From CAZRWH01 sp964603905 (GTDB taxonomy: Bacteria > Patescibacteriota > Gracilibacteria > UBA1369 > UBA12470), in contig CAZRWH010000009.1 of the NCBI GenBank assembly GCA_964603905.1, positions 1-41,442 of the forward strand: a stretch of DNA of 41,442 bases, written 5' to 3'. The notes beneath the pieces were generated by a model. The model was given only the letters and a program-made list of their open reading frames with translations, was not told the DNA's origin and ran no database searches. Positions 16,121 to 23,726 of this stretch are shown piece by piece. Position 1 is the first letter of the stretch, and every line of letters begins with the position of its first letter. Made by a program: the position numbers and the translations under genes.

Positions 16121-17245
16121 ATGAAGATCGGTATAGATGCACGCATGTACGGAACAGGGTTTACAGGCATAGGCCGATATGTCCATGAACTCATTACAAA
16201 CCTTGTCGAGACCGATGACAAAAACCAATATGTTCTTTTCATGAACAATCCGGAATATGAAAACTTTAAAGTTCCCAACAGGCGTGTAAAAAAGGTTTTA
16301 GTAAATGCTGCTCATTACTCTTTTGCAGAACAAATCAAGTTTTGGTGGCAGCTTCGCAAAGAGAAGCTGGACTTAATGCACTTCACTCATTTCAATGCAC
16401 CAATTCTTTATAAAAAACCATCTGTCGTCACAATACACGACTTAACCTTGCACTTTTATCCCGGGAAAAAGATGACGTCTTTTCACAGACGCCTTGCATA
16501 CCAAACCGTTATTAAATCGATAACTCGTCATGCAAAACGTGTGATTGCTGTCTCGGAAAATACCAAGAAAGACCTTGCCGAACTGACCCACGTCAAGGAG
16601 GACAACATTCAAGTTGTTTACGAGGGCGTTAATCCCGAATTCAGAGAAATTAAGGATCCGGAAGTTTTGAAAGAAATAAGACAAAAATACGGGATCGTAA
16701 AGCCATTCCTGCTTTATACTGGGGTATGGAGAAGCCACAAGAATCTTGTTAATCTTATAAAAGCTTTTTCATATTTGAAACGAGACGAGAGTTTTGACGG
16801 CCAGCTTGTTATTACAGGCAAAGAAGACCCTCTTTATTCTGAGGTTAGGTCTACGATCACAGATCTTGGGCTAGAAGGTGATATTGTGTTTACCGGCATG
16901 GTTCCTGAAGCTGAGCTGCCGGCTCTTTATAGTGCTGCAAAAGTTTATGTTTTTCCTTCTCTTTATGAAGGGTTTGGACTTCCGCCGCTAGAAGCGATGG
17001 CTTGTGGCACTCCTGTTGCTGCATCAAAGGCTTCTTGCATCCCGGAAGTTTGCGGAGAAGAAAACGCTATTTTCTTTGACCCTTATGATCCGCCTGCGAT
17101 GTCGGATGCAATAGCAAAAATCTGGATCAACGATCAACTTAGCCAAGAGCTTGTCACTAAAGGACGAGAGAGAATCAAAGACTTTAGCTGGAAAACTATG
17201 GCAAAAGAAATTTTGAATATTTATGAATCTGTCTCCAAGTCTTAA
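16121..17245 (+). CDS. Glycosyltransferase family 4
   Basis: A 374-residue GT-B glycosyltransferase. The N-terminus KIGIDARMYGTGFTGIGRYVHELI is typical of GT4 enzymes of the WbaZ/mannosyltransferase kind; the C-terminal domain has LLYTGVWRSHKNLVNLIKAF, LVITGKEDPL, VFPSLYEGFGLPPLEAMACG (the E-x7-E nucleotide-sugar motif) and VAASKASCIPEV. Donor and acceptor cannot be deduced; a surface polysaccharide or glycolipid is likely. Its TAA overlaps the ATG of the DUF721 gene by one base (TAATG). Confidence 0.92.
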   Translation: MKIGIDARMYGTGFTGIGRYVHELITNLVETDDKNQYVLFMNNPEYENFKVPNRRVKKVLVNAAHYSFAEQIKFWWQLRKEKLDLMHFTHFNAPILYKKPSVVTIHDLTLHFYPGKKMTSFHRRLAYQTVIKSITRHAKRVIAVSENTKKDLAELTHVKEDNIQVVYEGVNPEFREIKDPEVLKEIRQKYGIVKPFLLYTGVWRSHKNLVNLIKAFSYLKRDESFDGQLVITGKEDPLYSEVRSTITDLGLEGDIVFTGMVPEAELPALYSAAKVYVFPSLYEGFGLPPLEAMACGTPVAASKASCIPEVCGEENAIFFDPYDPPAMSDAIAKIWINDQLSQELVTKGRERIKDFSWKTMAKEILNIYESVSKS

Positions 17246-17547
17246 TGCATAATTTCACCCAATTAAAGAATCTACTTCCAAGAGCTATCGCCAGATACGG
17301 CGTTTCTCGTGAGGTTCGCGCTGCTTTGATTAGGGACCGAGCCAAAAATACTGTGGCCGAAATATGGGGAGATGACTCTGGAATTCGGCCTGTTTATTTC
17401 AATGAGGGGATACTCACTGTAGAGGTTGATCACTCTGCATTAGCCCAAGAAGTTTTCATGAAAAAGGCCAAGTTTATTGAGTTGGTTGAAGCTGGCGCTG
17501 GACTGCCTGGCGTTATCAAGGATATACGAACAAGGGTCTCTGGTTGA
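17245..17547 (+). CDS. DUF721 / DciA-like protein
   Basis: A 100-residue protein with the DUF721 pattern: an N-terminal helix (ARYGVSREVRAALIRDRAKNTVAEIWG) and GILTVEVDHSALAQEVFMKKAKFIELV, the W-G then V-x-V-D-x-S-x-x-A-Q-E signature. DciA proteins recruit or load the replicative helicase in bacteria lacking DnaC/DnaI, so this may be the organism's helicase-loading factor. Coupled to the glycosyltransferase by TAATG and ending in TGA. The family call is fairly firm; the function is by homology. Confidence 0.75.
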   Translation: MHNFTQLKNLLPRAIARYGVSREVRAALIRDRAKNTVAEIWGDDSGIRPVYFNEGILTVEVDHSALAQEVFMKKAKFIELVEAGAGLPGVIKDIRTRVSG

Positions 17548-17554
17548 TTTCTCC

Positions 17555-17582
17555 TTGACTTAAGCCAATTTCTCGATAGACT
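17555..17582 (+). promoter_or_regulatory. Promoter of rpsP-khpA with leader hairpin
   Basis: TTGACT (17555-17560), 16 nt, TAGACT (17577-17582). The leader begins with a small hairpin, AGCGA (17588-17592) and TCGCT (17597-17601), which lacks a T-run of terminator type. Confidence 0.45.
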
Positions 17583-17639
17583 ATGGGAGCGATTTTTCGC
17601 TTTAGATAGACATTTTTTAAACTTTAAACCACTAAAAAA

Positions 17640-18197
17640 TTGCTAAGAATCAGATTAGCCCGCACGGGTAAGAAAAACAGTCCATCATTCCGAATCGTAG
17701 TTGCAGAGCACTCGAACCCGGTAAAAAGTAACTTTGTAGAAGTTGTAGGTTTTTACAACCCAGTACAAACACCAAAGCTACTAGAATTCAACGAAGAAAG
17801 AATTAAATATTGGATCTCTGTTGGTGCTAAACCTTCAGATACAGTTGCTTCTCTTTTGAAAAACGGAGGAATGTCTGGAATGGATGATTACATTGGGCGT
17901 CGTGACCTAGCAAGAAAGAAGAAGAATGGAGAAGACGAGGAAGAAGAAGTAGCAGCGGCTCCGGCTCCGGAAGCTGCACCTGCTCCGGCAGCAGAAGAAG
18001 CTCCTGCCGAAGAAAAAGTTGAAGAACCTAAAGAAGAACCTGTTGCTGAGGAGAAAGCTGAGGAACAAAAAGAGGAAGAGCCGGCAAAAGAAGAGGCTCC
18101 TGCGGAGGAAGCACCTGCTGAAGAGGCTTCAGAGGAGTCAGCAGATAGCAAGGAGCAAGAGGCAGAAGCGGCTGCAGAAAATAAGGCTGACGCTTAG
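17640..18197 (+). CDS. rpsP: 30S ribosomal protein S16 with long acidic tail
   Basis: S16 is an early small-subunit assembly protein of usually 80-100 residues. Residues 1-96 are a normal S16: LRIRLARTGKKNSPSFRIVVAE, VGFYNPVQTPKLLEFNEERIKYWISVGAKPSDTVASLL. From about residue 97 to 185 there is a low-complexity tail of Glu, Ala, Pro and Lys. The start is TTG at 17640, the only possible one, since a TAA lies five codons upstream and the family sequence begins at this residue. No Shine-Dalgarno motif. khpA follows, the same rpsP-khpA order as in Firmicutes. Confidence 0.95.
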   Translation: MLRIRLARTGKKNSPSFRIVVAEHSNPVKSNFVEVVGFYNPVQTPKLLEFNEERIKYWISVGAKPSDTVASLLKNGGMSGMDDYIGRRDLARKKKNGEDEEEEVAAAPAPEAAPAPAAEEAPAEEKVEEPKEEPVAEEKAEEQKEEEPAKEEAPAEEAPAEEASEESADSKEQEAEAAAENKADA

Positions 18198-18280
18198 GTT
18201 TCCCCTAAAAAACGAAAAAAAGCTGGAATATTCTGTAAAAGGTGTATAATGTTAGTTGGTTATTTGATAATGCTAAAGAC

Positions 18281-18589
18281 ATGACAGATCCAACACAGGA
18301 TTTCGCCGTCGGTCCCGATAGAGATTTTATCGAGTATTTTGTTAAGCAAGTTGTAACCAATCCCGATCAGGTTGTTGTCGAACGTACTGTTGATGAAATG
18401 GGTGTACTTATCACTCTCAGGGTTGCAAAAGAGGATATGGGTAAGGTAATAGGAAAGAGTGGGCAAACTGCCAAGGCTCTACGCATACTGTTGCGTGTTA
18501 TAGGGTCGAAGCACAATGCTCGAGTAAATCTGAAGATCATCGAGCCAGATGGCTCTGAATTCAGTTTGTCTAGCGACGACGTACTTTAA
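18281..18589 (+). CDS. khpA: KH-domain RNA-binding protein KhpA (YlqC)
   Basis: KhpA is a small RNA chaperone-like KH protein that works with KhpB in Gram-positive bacteria. The 102 residues contain FIEYFVKQVVTNPDQVVVE, LITLRVAKEDMGKVIGKSGQTAKALRILLRVIG, with the type II KH G-K-x-G loop (GKSG), and a C-terminal LKIIEPDG. I chose ATG 18281 (MTDPTQDF). A GTG at 18242 would add 13 residues, but they match nothing and overlie a possible -10 TATAAT at 18245-18250. The gene follows rpsP, as expected for this family. The N-terminus is about 20 residues longer than in Bacillus. Confidence 0.9.
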   Translation: MTDPTQDFAVGPDRDFIEYFVKQVVTNPDQVVVERTVDEMGVLITLRVAKEDMGKVIGKSGQTAKALRILLRVIGSKHNARVNLKIIEPDGSEFSLSSDDVL

Positions 18590-18627
18590 ACTCGGCCATT
18601 TTTTATAGAGGTGCAAGGTCTTATTTG

Positions 18628-18656
18628 TTGCCTCATTTCCTTATTGAGACTACAAT
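18628..18656 (+). promoter_or_regulatory. Promoter of the pilin-like gene
   Basis: TTGCCT (18628-18633), 17 nt, TACAAT (18651-18656), 32 nt before the ATG at 18688. Confidence 0.5.
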
Positions 18657-18687
18657 TTAGTTGTCATTGTTAATAACCTCTTATTTT

Positions 18688-19041
18688 ATGTCAAATACTT
18701 CCATTCTAGACGCGGCTCAGGATTACGATGTTGTTGAGATTATCAATCGCGGAATTGCTTATGCGATTATTATCGCAGGTTTTTTGAGCGTGGTGTTCAT
18801 ATTTTTCGGAGGTATTTCTTTCATTTTGTCTGGAGGGCAAGAGGATAAAATCAAGCAAGCTGTTAGCACGATTCGTTATGCGATCATCGGACTAATTGTC
18901 ACCCTTCTTTCTGTTGTGATTGTTGGAACTGTAGGGCGTGCGATGGGACTAGACATCGTTAAGTACATTAACTTCGGCGACATTATCGACACTATCACTG
19001 GCATCACTGAAAATTCGGATAGGCTGGATAGTCTTGATTAG
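18688..19041 (+). CDS. Small two-helix membrane protein (TrbC/VirB2 pilin-like)
   Basis: A 117-residue protein with two hydrophobic helices, about 23-47 (IAYAIIIAGFLSVVFIFFGG) and 64-88 (YAIIGLIVTLLSVVIVGTV), joined by a short loop with LSGGQEDKIKQAVSTI. This layout is that of TrbC/VirB2-type pilins, and small genes of this kind are frequent in CPR genomes. There is no secretion-system gene next to it, so a role in conjugation or pili is only a possibility. ATG 18688 is preferred over a TTG at 18661, which would add nine residues lying in the leader. Confidence 0.6.
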   Translation: MSNTSILDAAQDYDVVEIINRGIAYAIIIAGFLSVVFIFFGGISFILSGGQEDKIKQAVSTIRYAIIGLIVTLLSVVIVGTVGRAMGLDIVKYINFGDIIDTITGITENSDRLDSLD

Positions 19042-19110
19042 AGATTAGATTACAGACAACAGATTACAGATTATAGAATGTAGAGGATGGTGTTTTGCCT
19101 GTGGCAAAAC
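19041..19110 (+). repeat. Class C (ATTACAGAT)n tract with GTTTTGCC palindrome
   Basis: Starting at the stop of the pilin-like gene, ATTACAGACAACAGATTACAG-type units run to about 19085. A perfect 8-bp stem follows, GTTTTGCC (19092-19099), loop TGT, GGCAAAAC (19103-19110). TTTTTCGCTAAACA near 19115 repeats the sequence found after the class C tract at 5563. Further on are a TGCCC/GGGCA hairpin (19151-19163) and a short class D tract (19171-19200). Confidence 0.65.
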
Positions 19111-19170
19111 GAGTTTTTCGCTAAACACAAAAACTTCAACATCCTAATTGTGCCCTTCGGGCAGGATATT

Positions 19171-19200
19171 GATTAGTGGTTAGTGGACGGTGGACAGTGT
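19171..19200 (+). repeat. Class D (TTAGTGG)n tract
   Basis: GATTAGTGGTTAGTGGACGG and GGACAGTG units end in a T-run, just before the 5' exonuclease promoter. Confidence 0.6.
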
Positions 19201-19222
19201 TTTTCGAATTGTGGTTTTAGCT

Positions 19223-19250
19223 TTGCGCCTTGCGCCTAAAATGCTATCTT
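19223..19250 (+). promoter_or_regulatory. Extended -10 promoter of the 5' exonuclease
   Basis: TTGCGC (19223-19228), 16 nt, TATCTT (19245-19250) with TG one base before it (TGCTATCTT). The expected start, about 7 nt on, coincides with the ATG at 19257, so the mRNA may be leaderless. Confidence 0.45.
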
Positions 19251-19256
19251 TTCGAC

Positions 19257-20180
19257 ATGAAAAAGCTTGTTCTCATTGATGGTAACGCCTTAATTCACCG
19301 TGGCTTTCACGCGATCCCTCCGCTTTATACGCAAACGGGGGAGATGACAAACGCTGTTTATGGATTTACGACTGTTCTTTTGGGTGTTTTGCAAGCTGAG
19401 ATGCCGGACTATATTGCGGTTACTTTTGATAAAAAAGGGCCCACTCATCGCCATGAAAAATACGAGGACTACAAAGGCACTCGTGTTAAGGCTCCTGATG
19501 AACTTTATGCGCAAATTCCACGAATAAAACAAATAGTAGAGACATTCAATATACCTATTTTTGAAAAATCCGGATTCGAAGCTGACGATCTTCTTGCGAC
19601 TATCGCAACAAAAATGGATGGATCAGAAATCTCCGTCGTAGTCGTGTCTGGCGATAAAGACACTTGGCAACTTATCAATAACAACGTGACCGTGGCTTCG
19701 CCTCACAAGGGATACCGCGAGGTGAAATACTACACTCCGGATGCAGTGGTTGATAGGCTTGGGATCACTCCGTCGCAGGTTGTCGACTACAAAGGGCTTT
19801 GCGGAGATAGTAGCGATAATATTCCTGGCGTGCCTGGGGTAGGGCCTAAGACTGCTGCGAGGCTTCTTTCTCAATACGGGACTCTTGAGTCTATTTATGC
19901 TCATATTGACGAGATTACCGGATCCGTTCATGACAAGCTTGAGTTTTATCGAGAGGATGCGTTCTTTAGTCGCGATCTGGCGCAACTTGTACACGACGTT
20001 GAGATAGATTTTGACCTGGAGAAATGTGTTACTCATGATGTTGAAAAAGAAAAGATCGTTGAGCTTTTTCAGGAACTTGAGTTTCATAGCCTTGTCCGAC
20101 GATTCAATATGCTAAATGGGGGATGGGAGCATGAAAAGAGAGAGGAGGAGTTTAAGAAAAGTCAGATGAGTCTTTTTTAG
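19257..20180 (+). CDS. Stand-alone 5'-3' exonuclease (PolA N-terminal domain type)
   Basis: A 307-residue flap-type 5' nuclease equivalent to the N-terminal domain of DNA polymerase I, which removes RNA primers and flaps. Motifs: KLVLIDGNALIHRGFHAIPPL, AVTFDKKGPTHRH, GFEADDLLATIA, VVSGDKDTWQLI, and the helix-hairpin-helix DNA-binding part GDSSDNIPGVPGVGPKTAARLLSQYG. The frame ends soon after the nuclease domain; no proofreading or polymerase domain follows. The C-terminus ends KSQMSLF, where QMSLF fits the beta-clamp binding pentapeptide. ATG 19257 is the natural start (MKKLVLIDG); a TTG-initiated form from 19230 adds leader residues and is rejected. Confidence 0.9.
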   Translation: MKKLVLIDGNALIHRGFHAIPPLYTQTGEMTNAVYGFTTVLLGVLQAEMPDYIAVTFDKKGPTHRHEKYEDYKGTRVKAPDELYAQIPRIKQIVETFNIPIFEKSGFEADDLLATIATKMDGSEISVVVVSGDKDTWQLINNNVTVASPHKGYREVKYYTPDAVVDRLGITPSQVVDYKGLCGDSSDNIPGVPGVGPKTAARLLSQYGTLESIYAHIDEITGSVHDKLEFYREDAFFSRDLAQLVHDVEIDFDLEKCVTHDVEKEKIVELFQELEFHSLVRRFNMLNGGWEHEKREEEFKKSQMSLF

Positions 20181-20218
20181 TCAGTAGTCAGTAGGAATTA
20201 GTCAGTAGAGTTGGTGTT
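20181..20218 (+). repeat. Class D/B-like (TCAGTAG)n tract
   Basis: TCAGTAGTCAGTAGGAATTAG with a further GTCAGTAG starts at the exonuclease stop codon and ends in GGTGTTTTTT. It has the same polarity as the other tracts. Confidence 0.6.
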
Positions 20219-20650
20219 TTTTGGTTGCGGATTGAGCATGATTGTTGTGATGTTGTACTTGCCACAAAGCAAACCCCTCGTTTCGGCTTCTACAAGCCAT
20301 TTCTAGTGGTTTTGTGCAGTTTTACACTTTTTATGCACATTGTTTGTTTTTGGCTTTTGGCATAAGCAGGCATCCCTCACCAGAAAATCACTGTTTTTGG
20401 CTTGTGGCCGCCGCTTGCGAGTCGCGCTGTTCAAAATTTTTATACTTCAAAATGTGCGTATAAATTATTTGTTCGGGCTTGTGGCCGTTTTTGCATTACT
20501 TTTACCACGTTTTTTGGCTTTTGCTAGCCCTTTTTCGCGCGATTGGTTTTTGGCTATTTTTGGCGGTTTTTCAGATGAGAGAGCTGAGTAAAAAATTGGT
20601 GCGTTTGGCTTTTTCAAGCGGTAAATCGAGTCAAAACCTTATACAAACCC
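20219..20650. other. Long non-coding region before ftsA with iterated motifs
   Basis: No convincing gene. TTTTTGGC occurs five times in one orientation within 218 bp (20347, 20394, 20511, 20547, 20557), and the 12-mer GGCTTGTGGCCG occurs twice (20399 and 20476). A DnaA-box-like TTATGCACA lies at 20331-20339. A short frame at 20340-20591 could encode 83 residues but looks spurious. The region could be a protein-binding array or a decayed element. Confidence 0.5.
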
Positions 20651-20680
20651 TTGAAGTCTATACCTTTTTTAGATTATATT
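20651..20680 (+). promoter_or_regulatory. Promoter of ftsA
   Basis: TTGAAG (20651-20656), 18 nt, TATATT (20675-20680). The mRNA would start at or beside a 6-bp hairpin, TTAGAC (20685-20690) with GTCTAA (20698-20703). The ATG is at 20725. Confidence 0.5.
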
Positions 20681-20724
20681 CCCCTTAGACTTTTTCCGTC
20701 TAACGAATTTAAAATCAAAAAAAT

Positions 20725-22121
20725 ATGTCAAAAAGCCGTTTAATTGCTGGCCTCGATATTGGTAGCTCCAAAATCCGAGTCGTCGTATGCACTCTTGAAG
20801 AGAAGGGGGCGATCCCAAATGTTATAGGAGTAGGAATTGCTCCATCTTATGGACTTAGAAAAGGGGGAGTAATAGATGTTGAAGAAACTATTAATAGTAT
20901 TTCGTCGGCACTTGAAGACGCAGAACGAATGGCCGGAGAGCCAATTCATAGAGTTTTCCTTGGGCTGGGCGGTACTCATCTTGCATCCTTGGATAGCAAG
21001 GGAGTTATTGCTGTGTCTCATTCTGGAAACGAGATTTCTGAGGACGACGTTGACCGTGTTCTAGAAGCTGCCCAAGCGGTTTCTATCCCTAGTAACAGGA
21101 GAATTTTACGCGTTATACCAAAAGCTTTTACTGTTGATGAGCAAAAAGGAATTAAGTACCCGGTAGGAATGACTGGTATCAGGCTAGAAGTTGAAGCGCA
21201 CCTTATCACAGGACTTGCTCCTGCAGTTAAAAACATTGAGAAATGCGTGCACCAATCAGGTGTTGATATCGACGATATTATCCCTGCTGGTCTTGCTGCA
21301 TCTGAATCTGTTTTATCAAAACGCCAAAAAGAACTTGGTGTTGTAGTGATTGACGTTGGATGTGGAGGAACTTCTATCTCTGTTTTTGAAGAGGGGACAA
21401 CTTTGCAAACTGCTGTCCTTCCTGTTGGAGGAGAAAACGTCACTAACGATATAGCTATTGGTCTTCGAACTTCTATCGATACAGCTGAGAAAATCAAAAT
21501 CGAATACGGTTCTTGTGTTCCTGAAGACGTTAGCGACCGAGAAACTATCGACCTTTCGCTTTTGAGCAAAATTGACACACAAACCGTTTCTAAAAAACAG
21601 CTTGCCGAGATTATACAAGCGAGATACCACGAGATCTTTATCATGGTTAAAGACGAACTAGCTAAAATTAACCGAGACGGAATGCTTCCTGCTGGTGCCA
21701 TTTTGACAGGTGCTGCGGTTAAGATTCCTGGAGCTGTTGATTTGGCTCGTGAAACACTGAACCTTCCTGTTCAAATTGGATTCCCTCAAAATTTCGAAGG
21801 AGTTGTCGACAAAATCGACGATCCAGCATACGCAACATCTATTGGTCTTGCTATCTGGGGAGCTAGATTCGAAGGACACAGCGGATACGGAATCGATTTT
21901 AAAGGATTCAAGCTTGATAAGGCTGTTGGTAGCGTGAAGAGTTGGGTGAAAGGGNNNNNNNNNNNNNNNNNNNNNNNNNNNNNNNNNNNNNNNNNNNNNN
22001 NNNNNNNNNNNNNNNNNNNNNNNNNNNNNNNNNNNNNNNNNNNNNNNNNNNNNNTAAAGGATTCAAGCTTGATAAGGCTGTTGGTAGCGTGAAGAGTTGG
22101 GTGAAAGGGTTGTTGCCGTAG
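20725..22121 (+). CDS. ftsA: Cell division protein FtsA (broken only by an assembly gap)
   Basis: FtsA is the actin-like protein that ties FtsZ to the membrane. Motifs: LIAGLDIGSSKIRVVV (phosphate 1), the SHS2/1C domain, VVIDVGCGGTSISVFEEG (phosphate 2) and GAILTGAAVKIPGAVDLA. The frame runs into 100 N at 21955. The 55 bases before the gap (21900-21954) are identical to the 55 after it (22055-22109), so the gap is false and the true sequence continues into TTGTTGCCGTAG. Corrected, the protein has 413 residues and ends SVKSWVKGLLP, the amphipathic membrane-targeting helix expected of FtsA. ftsZ follows about 200 nt downstream. No Shine-Dalgarno motif. Confidence 0.95.
21955..22054. other. False scaffold gap (100 N) flanked by a 55-bp duplicate
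   Basis: Both sides of the N-run carry the same 55 bases (21900-21954 and 22055-22109). This is what remains when two contigs overlapping by one assembly k-mer are joined with a default gap. Removing the Ns and one copy restores ftsA. Confidence 0.93.
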
Positions 22122-22160
22122 ATAGATTATAGATGACAGATAACAGATCATAGACAATTG
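22122..22160 (+). repeat. Class C (AGATTATAGATGACAG)n tract
   Basis: AGATTATAGATGACAGATAA and further CAGAT units follow the ftsA stop codon directly. Same orientation as the class C tracts at 5511 and 19041. The rest of the ftsA-ftsZ gap has an isolated AGGAGG (22241-22246) and a GCGAG/CTCGC pair but no clear promoter. Confidence 0.6.
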
Positions 22161-22322
22161 AGCGCATGGAACGACGAGAAGAGTGTAGAGTGAAAAATTT
22201 TAACAACTAAACAATTCAAAATAAGTAAAAGTTAACCGCGAGGAGGATTCCGGCCAAGAATACCGAGTCTCGCAACCGACTACTTAAAATATACCCCCTA
22301 TTTGTCTCCTAAAACATTCATT

Positions 22323-23474
22323 ATGACACAAGACAATACACAAACTGGCAATCCGGATGACGCGTTGAAAAACTTGTTTTCTGGGGGAGCTAGCAGGAAA
22401 AGAAATCTAGAGGTAACTCCGGAAATCACTCCTGTTGCTTCAATCAAAGTTATCGGAGTTGGGGGAGGAGGTGGAAACGCTGCTAACCGAATGATCAAAT
22501 CCAACGTTCGTGGAATTGAATTCATCACGGTTAACACAGACGCCCAAGCCCTTTATCATTCTGAAGCTGCTACCAAAATCAACATTGGTAAAGCAACAAC
22601 TAGAGGTCTTGGAGCCGGCAGTCACCCTGAGGTGGGGAAACAGGCTGCTGAAGAGAGCTCAGAGGAAATCAAACAAGCTCTCGATGGTGCCGACATGGTT
22701 TTTGTAACATGCGGACTTGGAGGTGGTACCGGAACAGGTGCTTCTCCTGTTATTGCTGAAATTGCAAAGGATCTTGGGATCCTAACAGTTGCAGTTGTAA
22801 CAAAACCTTTTACGTTTGAAGGTCACAGACGTAAAACTCAAGCCGAAGAAGGTCTTGAGAACCTAAAGAATAAGGTCGATACAATGATCGTTATTCCTAA
22901 CGACAAGATCTTGTCTCTTATCGACAAAAAGACTCCTCTAACTGAGGCTTTCACTGTCGTTGATGACGTTCTACGTCAAGGTGTCCAAGGTATCGCTGAT
23001 CTTATTACTGTTCACGGTATGATCAACGTTGACTTCGCCGATGTTAAAGCGATCATGGAAAATGCCGGATCTGCCCTTATGGGTATTGGTTACGGCACTG
23101 GTGAAAACCGTGCTTCAGAAGCTGCTCGTGCTGCTGTTGATAGCCCTCTTCTTGAGATGGATATCGCTGGTGCGAAAGGTATTCTGTTCAACATCACTGG
23201 TGGTAACGACCTTTCTATGTTCGAGGTTGATGAAGCTGCTCGTATTATCACAGAAGCTGCTGATCCTGAAGCAAACATTATCTTCGGTTCAGTTATCAAC
23301 GATTCTTACACGGGTGAAATCAAGGTTACTGTTGTTGCAACAGGTTTCGATGAGCATCGAAAAACAGTTTCAACTCTAAACAGAACTGCAATGCCTGAGG
23401 CTAAGTCAGCTGTAAAAGACGCGGAAAGCGAATATGATATTCCTGCGTTTATTAGACAGAAGATGGGAAATTAG
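22323..23474 (+). CDS. ftsZ: Cell division GTPase FtsZ
   Basis: FtsZ is the tubulin-like GTPase that forms the division ring. The 383 residues show KVIGVGGGGGNAANRMI, NTDAQAL, the signature GLGGGTGTGASPVIAEIAK, NDKILSLID, the T7-loop NVDFADVKAIM, and the C-terminal conserved peptide YDIPAFIRQK, which binds FtsA. About 40 N-terminal residues precede the core and the linker is short. ATG 22323 (MTQDNTQTGN) is preferred to TTG 22302. No Shine-Dalgarno motif near the start; an AGGAGG lies about 77 nt upstream, too far to act. A hairpin terminator follows at 23557. Confidence 0.98.
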   Translation: MTQDNTQTGNPDDALKNLFSGGASRKRNLEVTPEITPVASIKVIGVGGGGGNAANRMIKSNVRGIEFITVNTDAQALYHSEAATKINIGKATTRGLGAGSHPEVGKQAAEESSEEIKQALDGADMVFVTCGLGGGTGTGASPVIAEIAKDLGILTVAVVTKPFTFEGHRRKTQAEEGLENLKNKVDTMIVIPNDKILSLIDKKTPLTEAFTVVDDVLRQGVQGIADLITVHGMINVDFADVKAIMENAGSALMGIGYGTGENRASEAARAAVDSPLLEMDIAGAKGILFNITGGNDLSMFEVDEAARIITEAADPEANIIFGSVINDSYTGEIKVTVVATGFDEHRKTVSTLNRTAMPEAKSAVKDAESEYDIPAFIRQKMGN

Positions 23475-23507
23475 ATTTTGTTTTGATCTCGTTCGTGGCA
23501 TCGCTCA

Positions 23508-23545
23508 GATTAGTCAGCAGTCAGCAAAGAGCAGATTGCAGAAAT
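23508..23545 (+). repeat. Class B (CAGCAGTCAGCA)n tract
   Basis: TTAGTCAGCAGTCAGCAAAG and AGCAGATTGCAG units after ftsZ. Close relatives are at 2709, 28624 and inside femX at 24045. Confidence 0.6.
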
Positions 23546-23556
23546 AGGAAATTATA

Positions 23557-23590
23557 TAAGGCACGTCCTCGGAAACGGGGGCGTGCTTTA
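23557..23590 (+). terminator. Probable terminator of ftsZ
   Basis: TAAGGCACG (23557-23565) pairs with CGTGCTTTA (23582-23590) through nine base pairs including one G-U, around a G/C-rich loop. The T-run after the stem is only three bases, so efficiency is uncertain. Confidence 0.55.
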
Positions 23591-23650
23591 GGTAGTTGGT
23601 AGCAGTAGTGGTAGTTGTAGCTTTGGTGTTTTGCTTCGCAAAATATAGTT
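23591..23650 (+). repeat. Class A repeat, intergenic copy before femX
   Basis: GGTAGTTGGTAGCAGTAGTG, GGTAGTTGTAG, then TTTGGT and the palindrome GTTTTGC (23628-23634), TTC, GCAAAAT (23638-23644), 6 bp perfect. It is the closest relative of the copy inside femX and lies about 900 bp from it. Confidence 0.75.
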
Positions 23651-23726
23651 TTTGATAAGCAGGCTTGCGATGCGCGTGATTTTCCAATGCAAACCTGATA
23701 GTATACGCGTACAAACAATTACCCTT

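Noticed and set aside
17588..17601. Terminator between the DUF721 gene and rpsP
   Set aside because: The AGCGA/TCGCT stem has only five pairs, no T-run after it, and lies downstream of the rpsP promoter.
20340..20591. 83-codon plus-strand frame before ftsA
   Set aside because: It covers the TTTTTGGC iterons, has no promoter, ribosome binding site or recognisable domain, and its composition (many Phe, Leu, Arg) is that of translated T-rich non-coding DNA.
22241..22310. Small leader ORF after AGGAGG before ftsZ
   Set aside because: The open stretch has only an ATT directly at the motif, no ATG, GTG or TTG at proper spacing, and no conserved feature; 21 codons can be open by chance.
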